A DNA stretch of 64,000 nt, from the NCBI RefSeq assembly GCF_039521325.1, contig NZ_BAAACD010000045.1; one strand, given 5' to 3'. Below, in pieces: positions 8,007-17,936 of the stretch. Each line of letters opens with the position of its first letter. The first letter of the stretch is position 1. Made by a program: the position numbers and the translations under genes. The notes beneath the pieces are model-generated. The model made no database searches. It was not told the origin of the DNA and worked only from the letters and a program-made list of their open reading frames with translations. The stretch is from Clostridium_X cadaveris (GTDB taxonomy: Bacteria; Bacillota; Clostridia; Clostridiales; Clostridiaceae).

Positions 8007-8507
8007 TTGTTTAATATTAGTGACACAATCGTATATCCTAACCAAGGTATTGGTACAATAGTATCTATACAAGAAGAACCGTTTTTAGGTGAATTGCAGA
8101 CATATTACAAAATAAAATTTAGGAATAGTAGTTTAGAAATAATGCTCCCTAAAAAACGTCTTGAAAATTCTAACATAAGGCTTTTGAGTAATTCTGAAGA
8201 CTTAGATGATGCATTTGATCACATTGATGATTTTGCTGAAGATCTCTGCGAGATGAATGAATGCAATTTAAAAGAAAGAATGCTTCAAAACTCATTAAAA
8301 TTAAAATCTTCTACAATAAAAGACTATATAGAAGTAATATTAAATCTTACAGAAGTCCAAACTCATCATCACCTAAATTCTAGTGAAAAGCAGATGCTTA
8401 CTAGTACAACTTCATCACTTATAGATGAAATTAGTCTTGCAAAAGATATAACTACAGAAAATGCTGCAGATTTATTAGATGATTTACTCTCTAAAGTAAA
8501 GCAATAA
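8007..8507 (+). CDS. CarD-like/TRCF RNA-polymerase-interaction domain protein
   Basis: A 166-aa protein whose first ~60 residues match the CarD/TRCF RNAP-interacting domain: FNISDTIVYPNQGIGTIVSI..., a Tudor-like beta barrel, then YYKIKF and IMLPKKRLE. The remaining ~100 residues are helical, as in CarD, whose C-terminal part contacts promoter DNA. Translation uses a TTG start (8007-8009), 7 nt after GGAGGT. CarD-family proteins bind the RNA polymerase beta subunit and modulate initiation. It has its own strong promoter and terminator, so it is monocistronic. Confidence 0.8.
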   Translation: MFNISDTIVYPNQGIGTIVSIQEEPFLGELQTYYKIKFRNSSLEIMLPKKRLENSNIRLLSNSEDLDDAFDHIDDFAEDLCEMNECNLKERMLQNSLKLKSSTIKDYIEVILNLTEVQTHHHLNSSEKQMLTSTTSSLIDEISLAKDITTENAADLLDDLLSKVKQ

Positions 8508-8535
8508 CCGCACACAATGTGTACGGTTATTTTTT
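8505..8535 (+). terminator. Terminator of the CarD-like gene
   Basis: A hairpin, AACCG(C)ACAC / GTGT(A)CGGTT, starts at the stop codon and is followed by T6. Confidence 0.85.
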
Positions 8536-8549
8536 CGTTCTTTCTTATA

Positions 8550-10079
8550 TTATTTCCAATAATCTGTTTCAATTCCAATGTCCATAGAGCAGAACTTTCC
8601 ACCATCAGTTTTATTGTAATGATCTAGTACTTTAAATACTATTTTACTTCCTATAAGAAGTATAGGAACATTAGCATATACAACTATTATATTTACCAAG
8701 TCAGATATATACCATAGGTTTCCAAGTTCTAATCCTGATAAAACTGTCAAACATCCAAAAGGAACAAATATAAGTGCTCCTAATGCTCTTAAAGATGTTA
8801 TGAATTTTTTGCTTCTAGATATGAAATTACCTGATATCTCTGCAAATAATATCATCCCTATAAGTGTTGTAAATGCAAACAATGCATAGCATAAAGATAC
8901 TATTACTGTTATGATTCCATCAAAAGATGTTCCAGGTATTAGATTTTGAAGTGATGTAAGATAAAGCGGAAGCTTAGCACTTCTTATAGTTTCCCATGCA
9001 GCTGCTCCTACTCCATTCCAGACACTTGCCATTACTACAACGAATCCAGTCATTGTGCATATTACCATAGTATCTAAAAATACACCTATCGCTTGAACAA
9101 ATCCCTGCTCTGCCGGATGCTTATTATCCGCAACTGCTGCAGCCATAGTTATTGTTCCTTGTCCAGCCTCATTTGACATAAGACCTCTCTTTATCCCTTG
9201 TGATAATGCTATTCCAAATGCTCCTCCAAATATAGCTTCAGGAGTAAATGCTCCCTTAAACACTGCACTAAAGAAATATGGTATTTTATCTAGGTTAAAT
9301 GTTATTACTACTATAGTTATTCCTATATATACAAGTGCCATTATAGGAACAAGTCTATCTGTAACCTTAGTTACTCTCTTTATTCCTCCAAATACAGTAG
9401 CCGCTACTGATATTATAAGCAATATTGTAATAGTATAATATACAACTGACTCTCTATCTATAGGACCTCCTGTTACAGTTTCCGCTATAGAACCTAAGCT
9501 TGTTATAATATTAAAGGTCTGAGCTGGTATGCAGAATAGTGCATATACTATAAATATTATAGAAAGTATAATTCCAATCCATCTCTTGTTACCTAAAATC
9601 CTTTTTCCGTAAAAAGGCAATCCTCCTACAAACTCGTCACCTTTTCTTTCCTTGAACACCTGAGCTAAAACAGCTTCTGAAAAAGCAGTAGCCATTCCAA
9701 AAAAGGCAGAAAGCCACATCCAAAATAAAGTTCCTGGACCACCTACACTTATAGCACCAGTAACTCCAACTATGTTTCCTGGTCCTATTCTCATAGCTGA
9801 ACTTAATAAAAATGATGCTAAAGGGCTGACCCCTATCTCACTGCTTTTCTTCTGGGCTAATATCTTTATCCCTCTTTTAAATCTCTTGCATTGTACAAAA
9901 GATGTCTTAAAGGTAAAGTATATTCCTGTTCCTAAAAGTAGTATAACTGCTAATGACATTCCTCCTAAAACAGGTATTTTAGAGTACCAGTCTATATTAG
10001 TCGGAAAATCCCATAGAAAATCAGTTATAGGTACTATAAATTCAAAAAAGCTATTTACAGCATTAAATATCTCCGTCAA
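8550..10079 (-). CDS. AGCS-family sodium:amino-acid (alanine/glycine) symporter
   Basis: A 509-aa polytopic membrane protein with about ten helices. Family landmarks are the PGNIVGVTGAISVGGPG segment (about 98-115, the AGCS signature), the FSEAVLAQVF segment and the substrate-region motif SQGIKRGLMSNEAGQGT (about 291-307). It should import alanine or glycine with Na+; the exact substrate cannot be read. Start is TTG (10077-10079) with AAAGGAGG 8 nt upstream. It is a single gene that converges with the CarD-like gene. It may supply amino acids in this peptide-using clostridium. Confidence 0.9.
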   Translation of the reverse strand: MTEIFNAVNSFFEFIVPITDFLWDFPTNIDWYSKIPVLGGMSLAVILLLGTGIYFTFKTSFVQCKRFKRGIKILAQKKSSEIGVSPLASFLLSSAMRIGPGNIVGVTGAISVGGPGTLFWMWLSAFFGMATAFSEAVLAQVFKERKGDEFVGGLPFYGKRILGNKRWIGIILSIIFIVYALFCIPAQTFNIITSLGSIAETVTGGPIDRESVVYYTITILLIISVAATVFGGIKRVTKVTDRLVPIMALVYIGITIVVITFNLDKIPYFFSAVFKGAFTPEAIFGGAFGIALSQGIKRGLMSNEAGQGTITMAAAVADNKHPAEQGFVQAIGVFLDTMVICTMTGFVVVMASVWNGVGAAAWETIRSAKLPLYLTSLQNLIPGTSFDGIITVIVSLCYALFAFTTLIGMILFAEISGNFISRSKKFITSLRALGALIFVPFGCLTVLSGLELGNLWYISDLVNIIVVYANVPILLIGSKIVFKVLDHYNKTDGGKFCSMDIGIETDYWK

Positions 10080-10208
10080 ATTCTCTCCTCCTTTAATATA
10101 AAATTTAAGTCCTTTGACAACTTTATTCGTCTACTTATTATAACATTATTAACCTATTAAAATAACTGTAAAATCATTGAAACTTAATAAATCACCGTAA
10201 TATTAAGA

Positions 10209-10237
10209 ATACCCATGAGCATTGCACTCATGGGTAT
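10209..10237 (-). terminator. Terminator after the folate transporter gene
   Basis: An 11-bp perfect stem, ATACCCATGAG / CTCATGGGTAT, lies 5 nt after the stop. The T-tract is weak on the minus strand and better on the plus strand. Confidence 0.6.
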
Positions 10238-10241
10238 ATTT

Positions 10242-10787
10242 TTATACACAACTTCTTTTCAATTTTCCATCTAAAGCTTTCAAAAGACACCATACAATTA
10301 TGATTTCTATAGGAAGCATTATAAGATTTTTTGCTATTCTAGGTATTAATAAAACCATAAACGCTTTTCCACCTATTATAGATAACCACCATGTATTAAG
10401 AATTAAATTCACAAATAATGTTATACACGTTCTAGCACCAATTACCCTCCATAAGGAAAGTTTTGATCTATACATAAATAATCCTACGATTATTCCTCCC
10501 AGTATAGCATTAAAAGTAAATCCGAAAAAATATGGTCCAGTGGGTTTTATAATATAGCCTATTATATCTCCCATGCCTGCTCCAAGTCCCGCAGCTACAG
10601 GACCATACATGGTTCCCATTAAAAAGATTGCAATAAATGCAAAGCTTAGTCTCAACGTTGGCAGAATATCAATTCTAAAGAACGATAAAACCAACTGTAG
10701 TGCCACAAGGAGCGATAGCGCAACTAAAGATCTTACGTTTTTCATCTCCTTATAAGAGTAATAAAATTTTTCAATAATTTTTTTCAT
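10242..10787 (-). CDS. folT: Folate-type ECF transporter S component (FolT-like)
   Basis: A 181-aa membrane protein with about six helices and the S-component fold, with characteristic segments LRLSFAFIAIFLMGTMYGPVAAGLGAGMGDIIGYII and GPYFFGFTFNAILGGIIVGL. S components capture a vitamin and dock onto the shared EcfT/EcfA module, which is not encoded here. The folate assignment comes from the upstream THF riboswitch, a common partner of folT in Firmicutes. The ATG has AAGGAGGTAAC upstream, which is part of the regulatory hairpin. Confidence 0.85.
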   Translation of the reverse strand: MKKIIEKFYYSYKEMKNVRSLVALSLLVALQLVLSFFRIDILPTLRLSFAFIAIFLMGTMYGPVAAGLGAGMGDIIGYIIKPTGPYFFGFTFNAILGGIIVGLFMYRSKLSLWRVIGARTCITLFVNLILNTWWLSIIGGKAFMVLLIPRIAKNLIMLPIEIIIVWCLLKALDGKLKRSCV

Positions 10788-10791
10788 AGCA

Positions 10792-10834
10792 GTTACCTCC
10801 TTCCAAAAATTTGCTGATCAAATTTAGAGGTAAC
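10792..10834 (-). promoter_or_regulatory. Shine-Dalgarno sequestering hairpin of folT
   Basis: On the minus strand the ribosome-binding site GAGGTAAC (10792-10799) is perfectly complementary to GTTACCTC (10827-10834), just 3' of the THF aptamer. This 8-bp pairing would hide the ribosome-binding site, a translational expression platform. There is no terminator T-run here. Confidence 0.75.
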
Positions 10835-10844
10835 CCTCATAAAT

Positions 10845-10957
10845 TAATCACAGCGGGATGCGGCAAATAAATCGCAAGCACTTGTTTACTTTTCGTTTTG
10901 GTAACAACTCCCCGTCTACCAAACACTTCACGCTTATAAGCCTACTCTGCTACTTTC
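10845..10957 (-). promoter_or_regulatory. Tetrahydrofolate (THF, folT-type) riboswitch
   Basis: The folT leader shows the conserved THF-riboswitch elements in order on the minus strand: GAGTAGG, GCGTGAAGTG, a G-rich GGGGAGTTG segment, CAAAACGAAAAG, and the closing GCATCCCGCT (10851-10860). This matches the RF01831 class known upstream of folT. The call is by recognition of the conserved blocks; no covariance search was run. Confidence 0.85.
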
Positions 10958-11049
10958 TAATTTACATCATCCATGTTATCACAAGGACAACCCTCTTTCA
11001 ACATTAATTATATGTTTTATTTATTCATAATAAACTGTAATTTTAATTT

Positions 11050-12225
11050 TTAAGCTTTTACCTTTTTGATCTTCATATCTTTTATCTTTGTCTTACATAA
11101 ATAAGCTGATATTATTGCAGTGATTGGAACAGTTAATATTATTCCTATAGTTCCTGCCAAACTTTGTATCACTTCCGTACCCAAAATATCTAGATTTATC
11201 AGTTGTGTAGTCCACATATTTGCTGAATATAATAGAATCATAGTAGTTATAGACCCTCCTGCAAAAGCCAAAACTAATGTATTAGTCATAGTACCTATGA
11301 TATCTCTTCCAATATTCATTCCGCTTTTAAATAATTCTTTTAATGTCATCTTTTCATTAACATCATATATTTCAAATATTGATGATGATATAGACATTGC
11401 AACATCCATTACAGCTCCTAAAGACGCCACTAATATTCCTGCAAATAATATTCCACTTACCTTTAATCCAGTTGTTTCAGCTATATACATTATGCTTTCT
11501 GAGTCTTCCATAGTTATACCTGAAAGATGAGCCCAGTTTCCAAAACCATAGGCTATAATTCCAGCTACTATAACACCTATAAACGTTCCAGTTATTGCCG
11601 CTAATGTCTTTTTATTTATCCCAGAGACCAAAGTCATGGTTATAGAAATACTTATTATAGCTATCAATATAGCTGAGAGTATAGGGTTTACCCCCTTTAT
11701 CATAAGAGGCATCATCAAAAATATTACACATACAAGTGTAAATATTAAAGCTAATATAGACTTCACACCTTTAAACCCACCGACTAATATAGTTATTATC
11801 ACAAATATCGCCATTAAAGTTATTAATACATGACTTCTTTTATAACTTGTTATAGCTATATCATTCAGCTTTCCTTCATTAAAGTACATACATGCTACAA
11901 CTTTTGTTCCTTTTGCAACTTTAAAATTGTATAATCTGCTTATATTATTTATTATATCGTACTCCTTACCTTTGTACGGACCTTCCAACATTTTGATTTT
12001 CACATTTTGATATCCAAGTTCTACTTTTTCTATATATTGATCTGCTTTTAACTCTTCCTTTGCAACCTCTGTCACTTGAGCCTCATAATACTCTGTTCCT
12101 TTATTATATTTATCTGGAAGAAATCCACTCTCCCCTATGGATTTAGAAAATATTATTATAATTGCACTCAATAATATTGTAACTCCTATTGATATTATGT
12201 CATTTCTATAGTTCTTTAAATTCAT
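11050..12225 (-). CDS. YibE/F-family multi-pass membrane protein
   Basis: A 391-aa protein with one N-terminal helix (about 10-28), an extracellular beta-rich domain (about 45-125) and about seven further helices, ending in a basic tail. The membrane segments carry the YibE/F signatures (GGFKGVKSILALIFTLVCV, AGILVASLGAVMDVAMSISSSI, IGRDIIGTMTNTLVLAFAGGS). The family is found widely in Firmicutes and its biochemical function is not established. Start ATG is preceded by TAAGGAGAG. It appears monocistronic. Confidence 0.85.
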   Translation of the reverse strand: MNLKNYRNDIISIGVTILLSAIIIIFSKSIGESGFLPDKYNKGTEYYEAQVTEVAKEELKADQYIEKVELGYQNVKIKMLEGPYKGKEYDIINNISRLYNFKVAKGTKVVACMYFNEGKLNDIAITSYKRSHVLITLMAIFVIITILVGGFKGVKSILALIFTLVCVIFLMMPLMIKGVNPILSAILIAIISISITMTLVSGINKKTLAAITGTFIGVIVAGIIAYGFGNWAHLSGITMEDSESIMYIAETTGLKVSGILFAGILVASLGAVMDVAMSISSSIFEIYDVNEKMTLKELFKSGMNIGRDIIGTMTNTLVLAFAGGSITTMILLYSANMWTTQLINLDILGTEVIQSLAGTIGIILTVPITAIISAYLCKTKIKDMKIKKVKA

Positions 12226-12268
12226 ACCCTTCTCTCCTTAACTCTTTTGTCCATTGTTATGAGAAAGA

Positions 12269-12300
12269 GTGTCTTAGAAAAATCACATTCCTAAGACACC
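12269..12300 (-). terminator. Terminator of the PHP-domain surface protein gene
   Basis: Inverted repeat GTGTCTTAG / CTAAGACAC 16 nt after the stop. The minus-strand downstream bases are CTCTTTCTC, so the T-run is imperfect. Confidence 0.65.
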
Positions 12301-12315
12301 TTCAATTATTTTAGT

Positions 12316-15300
12316 TTAATTTTCTTTTCTTCTGCTTCTTAGAACCAAGTAAGCTCCCGCGAGTACTGATATTGAAGCTGCAACTATTATTAATCTGTAA
12401 TCAAATCCTCCTGTTTGAGGAAGTTTATTTCCTTGGCTAGTTGAATTTCCTGGTTTATTTTGATTTTCTGGATCTGATGGTTTATTTGGATCTTCTGGAT
12501 TTGTTGGTTCTGATTGCTTATCTACTTTAACTATTTCAGCGGTATTTCTAACCCTTAATCTAGCTCCTTCTGGGTCAAAAGAAGCAAGTCCTACAGCTGA
12601 AACATTATCACCAATCTTTATGTCAGGATTCCATTTTCCCTTCATATCTGCATTTATTCCATCCCAAATGTACCCCTCTACATATACTCTTGAAACGCCT
12701 GTTCCATCATCTATATAAAGATTTGATCCATTTATATCCACAACTTTGCCTTCTACTTTAACAAGTTTTCCACCATTTATTGGATTCATACTGTCAATTG
12801 TAGATAACTTTGTAGGCTCTATTGGATTTATAGCTTCATCTATAATTTGAACTTCGCTATCTTCGTCAGAAACCTGTATTTCAAACTCTCCTTGGTAGCA
12901 ATCAACAGCCCCTGTAACCCTTATCTTTTGGCCAACCTTTAATGGTGTCTTAGAAACACCAAATACACATATTCCACCAGTTTCATCTTCTACATATACA
13001 ACTTCAAAGAATGAATTCTTTGGTGATATAGCCTCTGATTGAGATGTTACAGTACCTTCAATGGTGAATCTTTGCTCTAATAAGTCTGGAACTCCATCCT
13101 TATTTTCATCTTTTCTTATATCTGCTATCTTAGCAGTAGGTGCTTTCTTTGCTGGAAGCATCCAATTTAAAACATTGTTAGTAAGCTTAATATTGCAATA
13201 CTGTTCTCCATTTGTTCCATCTATTTCAAAGTCAGAGAAGAAAGTATTTCCTGAAGCAACAACCTTTGCTCCACTATCCAGCATCTCTGCTCCAGTAACA
13301 TTAACCTTTCCTTTTTCAACTGCAACATTATCTCCCGCATTGTCAGAATCTAATGTCTCAGTAGTATCATAACCTTTAACTAGAAAATCAACCTTTCCTC
13401 CATTTGAGCCATCTGCAAGTATTACAGAACATCCACTATAGAAACTGAATTTATCTTTATCATTTTCCATTCCTTCTGTTAAATTATAATTTTCTGATGA
13501 GAATCTACTTAGATACAATCTATACTTTTGCTGTCCATCAACAGTTTGATCAAGAACTTCATCATCATTAAGTCTTAATTCTGATCCTATAGCTTCTAAT
13601 ATAGGATTTAATTGAGCACTATTACTATAATCTCCTGTGCCATCCTTGTAGTCAGCTTTAGAAGATATTATTATATTTCCTCCTCTGTCTACATATCTCT
13701 TAATAACTTCTATCTCACTCTTTTCAAACTTGCTCTTTTTTAAATTGAACTTTGAATCATCTACACTTTGAGGATCTGTTAATATAAGAAGCTTAGCATC
13801 TTTTAAAATCTCATCTGTTAATGTATTATTATTTATAGTGGTTATGCACCCTCTATCTTGTAGAAGCTGTTGAAGCTTTGTAAGCTTTCCAGCATAGTTT
13901 CCAGTGACATATTGATTGCAGTGAGCCCCATCTATGACAACTTTGTGTGCATCTTCTTTATTTATAACTTTAATCTTCACACTTGTTGTAAAGATTCTAT
14001 CTTTTCCACCTATATTTAAAGAAGCTTTTGCATAAATAGTATATTCACCTGTTTTATCAAAGCTTATAGGCATAGATACATTCTCAGTCTTACTTGTATC
14101 AATAGTTTCTATTGTCTTTTCGCCTATCTTATTTTCATCTGAAATTTCGTTTTTAAAGAATTCAATTTTAGCATTTTTTATAGGACTTGTTCCATTGTTA
14201 TATACTCCAACTGAAACATTTGCCTCTTCTTTAGAAATAGTCAATGGCTTGTCTGTACTCATTGCTGTAAAGCCAGCACTGATGTTTTCTCCAACCCATA
14301 CTGGAGCAGTAACAGCTATATCTTTATCTGCTTGATCTACTCTTACATAATAATAAGTGTATTGAGGATTTAATTCTAATTCCCAATTTACATTGTTGGA
14401 ATTAAATTCTTTTGATTCAACAACAACTCCACCATTAGCTATTATTGAAACTTTCTTTATTGGCTCATTATCATTTATATTTATTTTAAAGTCTAGCTTA
14501 TCTACATTTCCTAAGAAGCTTCCCATAAGATTTCCATTTACAGAATAATCAACTGTCATATCTGAATCTTCTGAAGCATAAACTCTTCTATTTCTTAGTG
14601 CATCATATATAGACTCTCTAGAATTGTTATCTGTTATTATTACTGTTCTAGCATCATTTGAACTATACCATTTTCCCTTATGGTTATCTTGGTTGTTAGT
14701 TGGTGCTAAATGCCATCCTTTATCTAAAGCTCTTGTATAATATTGATAGCTTGGGAAATATCCACTTCCTCTTATAGGTCCTTCTCCATTTCCTACTTCC
14801 ACCATGTTTACTACTGAATCAGCAGCTGCAGTGTAAAATCCAAAGTCAGCAAAATCACCAAAAGTTTTTCCTGGATGATTTAATTGTGATATTGATTGAG
14901 GCTGAGTAGGTAAAGTATCATAATATTTCTTAAGATCCATACTCTTATTTGTTCTTGTTTCAAATCCTGGTGTGTTAAAAGTATTTATATGACCCCATCC
15001 ACCAGTTGAACCTGACCAAGTCATCTCATATCCGTATATTGATGTAAAAGTTCCTGGCTCATTATGTTTATCTGCTGTAACATGTGCTCCTGTCCAAGCT
15101 TTACTCATTGACCCATCTGCAAGATTTGCTGAGGTATCATTATCAAACCAGTTAGAGTGATCTGTAACTGCAATATAGTCTGCTCCATGAGCTTTAGCCC
15201 AATCATAAGCCTCATCTAATGTTCCAGCTCCATCTGAAATATTTGTATGAGAGTGAAGTTGTCCAAATAAGTGCTGTAACTGTCCTTTTCTAAATGACCA

Positions 15301-17046
15301 TTCTTTAGAAGAACCATTTCCAAGCATATCCTTAGCTTCTACCTTAACTGTATGAACTCCATCTTTTAGAGAATTTTCTGGTACATAGGATACAGAAAGT
15401 TCTTTTACATCTGCTTTAGCTGTCACATCTTCTTCATCAAAGAATATCTTTATTGAAGATTTATCAACCCCTGAAGCATCCTTTAGTGAAGCCTTTATCA
15501 TAGGCTTTTCTTCTGTTCCCACACTGCCTCCCTCTGCTGGTAATAATTCAAATATTTCTGGTCCATCTATGTCTTTGTCACTTACTTCTACTAAAAATGC
15601 ATTTTCTTTAGGAAGCTTTGATGTATTAACGCCATCTGTAGCTTCTATATAATATTCAATACCTGCTTTTACTACATCTATAGCAGGTATAACAGCCTTA
15701 TAAGAGTTTTCTCCATCTTTAGCCATATCTATGTTTTTAAATGTAGTTTCACCTTTAGCTCTATAGTTTAAAGTTACCTTTTCAACATTTCTATTATCAC
15801 TAACTTGCGCCATTATTTCCAAGTCTTTATTCAAAGAAGCTTTCTCTATTTGAGTATGTTTTATGACTGGAGCTTCTTTGTCATTATTATTTACTAATGT
15901 AAATGTACAAGAGCTTCCATAAATTTGAACATTGGAATCATATCTTCCTATTGTCCCTTGAACATTTACTTCATCACCAGTTTTTACATTGATATCACTA
16001 GGTACAAAATAGATATCTAACGAATCTGCACCTTGAGTTAACGTTTTCTTTTCTACGTCTATTATAGCCTTCTCTATTTTAATGTATAATGAATCATAAT
16101 TCTTTTCTTTTAGCTCCTTTATAGTCAATGTCTTTGGTGCAGGCATTCCCTGATCAGACACTACTTTTACGTCACTAGCTTGAATTTGTATCAAATTATG
16201 GAAGCCATCTAAAGTTCCTGTAACTTGTACTAAGTTTCCGCTTTTAACATTGCTTAAGTCTATCTTACTTTTATAGTTAGAAATTGCTACAGCACCAGTT
16301 TCATCTTGAATATGCAAAGTACTGTTTCTATCGTTGAAAGAAACCACACCTTTAACTGTAACTTCCTTTCCCTTTTCCAAAGCTCTAGCTTCTGCAATTG
16401 TTAAAACCTTTACACTAGGGTCTGGATTAGGGTCTGGCTTTGGATCTGGTGGTGCTATTGAGCTTCCATCGCCCTTTATGGTTATGTCATCTATAGCTAA
16501 ATTTCCAACTACCTTTGAGAATGAAAACTTAACTTTTGTTGTTTCCTTTGGTATAGCTGTTTCAAATGTGGTACCTTTATTTAAAGTATCAACTAAATTA
16601 TAACCTTGTACTTCCTGCCACTTATCACTTACCAAAATTTCAACCTTCAAGCTTGACGTATATTCGCTATTTCCCCTTTGAGCTTTATACCAAAAACTCA
16701 AGGTTCCATCTTTTGTTAACGTAAATGAGGGACTTTCTAAGGTTTCATTTTTGCTACCTCTCATTCTTCCAAATCCAAAAGACGGTTTTTCTTTTCCATA
16801 ATTTCCTGTACTGTCATACCCACCTAATAAGGTAGCTACTTCACCATTTCTTGTCATCGTCCACCCACTATTAGCAGGTTTACTTTCTTTTTCACCTATA
16901 AAGCCTTCTTCTAGTATAATCCCACTGTCACTGTTACCATTAGAAAAGTCTTGCGCCCAAGCCGCTATACTTGGCACACCAATAGATGTCATTAAAAACG
17001 AAAGTGCTACAAAAAAACTCAGTAGCTTTGTTCTTTTTCTTTTCAT
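12316..17046 (-). CDS. LPXTG-anchored multidomain PHP (CehA/McbA-like) metallohydrolase
   Basis: A 1576-aa cell-wall-anchored protein. A signal peptide (1-31, cleavage after AWA) is followed by a jelly-roll-like domain (about 40-192), a Pro/Asp linker (199-211), two OB-fold nucleic-acid-binding-like domains (about 213-300 and 305-385) and two Ig-like domains (395-585). A PHP metallophosphoesterase domain (about 590-905) has metal motifs HSH (598-600) and TDHS (628-631). After that come Ig-like repeats, a glutamine-amidotransferase-like Rossmann segment (VVIDGAHCNQY onward, about 1080-1330), two further OB-like domains (1335-1520), and LPQTG at 1542 with a helix and basic tail for sortase. The substrate is probably an extracellular phosphoester; OB folds hint at nucleic acid, which is inference. 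GGGGGAG precedes the ATG. Confidence 0.85.
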   Translation of the reverse strand: MKRKRTKLLSFFVALSFLMTSIGVPSIAAWAQDFSNGNSDSGIILEEGFIGEKESKPANSGWTMTRNGEVATLLGGYDSTGNYGKEKPSFGFGRMRGSKNETLESPSFTLTKDGTLSFWYKAQRGNSEYTSSLKVEILVSDKWQEVQGYNLVDTLNKGTTFETAIPKETTKVKFSFSKVVGNLAIDDITIKGDGSSIAPPDPKPDPNPDPSVKVLTIAEARALEKGKEVTVKGVVSFNDRNSTLHIQDETGAVAISNYKSKIDLSNVKSGNLVQVTGTLDGFHNLIQIQASDVKVVSDQGMPAPKTLTIKELKEKNYDSLYIKIEKAIIDVEKKTLTQGADSLDIYFVPSDINVKTGDEVNVQGTIGRYDSNVQIYGSSCTFTLVNNNDKEAPVIKHTQIEKASLNKDLEIMAQVSDNRNVEKVTLNYRAKGETTFKNIDMAKDGENSYKAVIPAIDVVKAGIEYYIEATDGVNTSKLPKENAFLVEVSDKDIDGPEIFELLPAEGGSVGTEEKPMIKASLKDASGVDKSSIKIFFDEEDVTAKADVKELSVSYVPENSLKDGVHTVKVEAKDMLGNGSSKEWSFRKGQLQHLFGQLHSHTNISDGAGTLDEAYDWAKAHGADYIAVTDHSNWFDNDTSANLADGSMSKAWTGAHVTADKHNEPGTFTSIYGYEMTWSGSTGGWGHINTFNTPGFETRTNKSMDLKKYYDTLPTQPQSISQLNHPGKTFGDFADFGFYTAAADSVVNMVEVGNGEGPIRGSGYFPSYQYYTRALDKGWHLAPTNNQDNHKGKWYSSNDARTVIITDNNSRESIYDALRNRRVYASEDSDMTVDYSVNGNLMGSFLGNVDKLDFKININDNEPIKKVSIIANGGVVVESKEFNSNNVNWELELNPQYTYYYVRVDQADKDIAVTAPVWVGENISAGFTAMSTDKPLTISKEEANVSVGVYNNGTSPIKNAKIEFFKNEISDENKIGEKTIETIDTSKTENVSMPISFDKTGEYTIYAKASLNIGGKDRIFTTSVKIKVINKEDAHKVVIDGAHCNQYVTGNYAGKLTKLQQLLQDRGCITTINNNTLTDEILKDAKLLILTDPQSVDDSKFNLKKSKFEKSEIEVIKRYVDRGGNIIISSKADYKDGTGDYSNSAQLNPILEAIGSELRLNDDEVLDQTVDGQQKYRLYLSRFSSENYNLTEGMENDKDKFSFYSGCSVILADGSNGGKVDFLVKGYDTTETLDSDNAGDNVAVEKGKVNVTGAEMLDSGAKVVASGNTFFSDFEIDGTNGEQYCNIKLTNNVLNWMLPAKKAPTAKIADIRKDENKDGVPDLLEQRFTIEGTVTSQSEAISPKNSFFEVVYVEDETGGICVFGVSKTPLKVGQKIRVTGAVDCYQGEFEIQVSDEDSEVQIIDEAINPIEPTKLSTIDSMNPINGGKLVKVEGKVVDINGSNLYIDDGTGVSRVYVEGYIWDGINADMKGKWNPDIKIGDNVSAVGLASFDPEGARLRVRNTAEIVKVDKQSEPTNPEDPNKPSDPENQNKPGNSTSQGNKLPQTGGFDYRLIIVAASISVLAGAYLVLRSRRKEN

Positions 17047-17290
17047 TTTACTCCCCCTAACATGTAATATTTACAAATATAGTTTACTACTAATACCGTA
17101 TATTTTCCATTTATTAGACGTAAATTAATTCACTATTTTTCTGCATTTTCCAACTTTCTTCTTTTCATGCTACTGTACCTCTATAATATTTTATATTATT
17201 ATCAAGCTGTTATTTTGTATAAAAAGATCAGTTTATAACTTTAAGTTTATTATTAATGATATAATGTATTTTAAAATTTTTATTGAAATT

Positions 17291-17514
17291 ATGTTTGAAA
17301 TTAAAAATTTGAAGTATAAAGACATATTAGATATTCCCGAACTTGTAATTGATAAGCAGGTTACATGCATCGTTGGCCCCTCAGGAAGCGGAAAACAACA
17401 CTTCTTAAAATGCTTAATGTACTTAACGTTCTTAGCAGCGGAGATATAGATGACAGGTCAAATACTTTCTGGCACATTTCCATTAACAGCTATAAAATAT
17501 CAAAAAAGAAGTAA
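17291..17514 (+). pseudogene. Decayed ABC transporter ATPase gene (N-terminal remnant, frameshifted)
   Basis: From an ATG at 17291 the frame reads as a normal ABC ATPase start (MFEIKNLKYKDIL...) up to the Walker A GPSGSGK. One base is missing from the A-run after that Lys codon: in the next frame the sequence continues as TTLLKMLNVLNVLSSGDID, exactly what should follow a P-loop, and it ends at a TAA at 17512. No Q-loop, signature or Walker B can be found downstream. A small broken piece of a transporter gene therefore remains next to the hydrogenase operon. A leaderless upstream in-frame ATG exists at 17264. Confidence 0.8.
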
Positions 17515-17921
17515 TTCCAGTGTTAAATATTAAACATGTCAATAAGAATAATGCACTCTGCAATCTTAATTTTAGATTTTTTTTAATTTTTTATAATTTT
17601 ATTTTTCCTTCTTAATTTATTCTTAATAAAATTATTTACAAACAAAAATTTCTAAAAGTTGCAGTCTTAATTGATAAATCATATAATAAAACACCTCAAA
17701 ACTTGAATTCTAAAATATATATTATTCTACAATATGTAATTTTAGCTTTTTGCTATCATATATTTTTTATAATGTCAAATATTTTAATACTAATATAAAT
17801 AACAATATATCAATGTTAAATTAATAACATATTTTTACTTTTACCTATGTTTATGATAAAATACATATATGATTTTTCTTAATTTTCTAAATTTGTTTCT
17901 AAATTAATAGTTACTTATGAA
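17515..17921. other. Non-coding region upstream of the hydrogenase operon
   Basis: About 400 bp of very AT-rich DNA between the ABC remnant and hydC. A possible -10 (TATGATAAAAT around 17851-17862) lies 70 bp before the first start codon, without a convincing -35. It shows no ORF with a ribosome-binding site and no clear structured RNA. It probably includes the remaining decay products of the ABC gene. Confidence 0.5.
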
Positions 17922-17936
17922 ATGGAGGATATGGAA

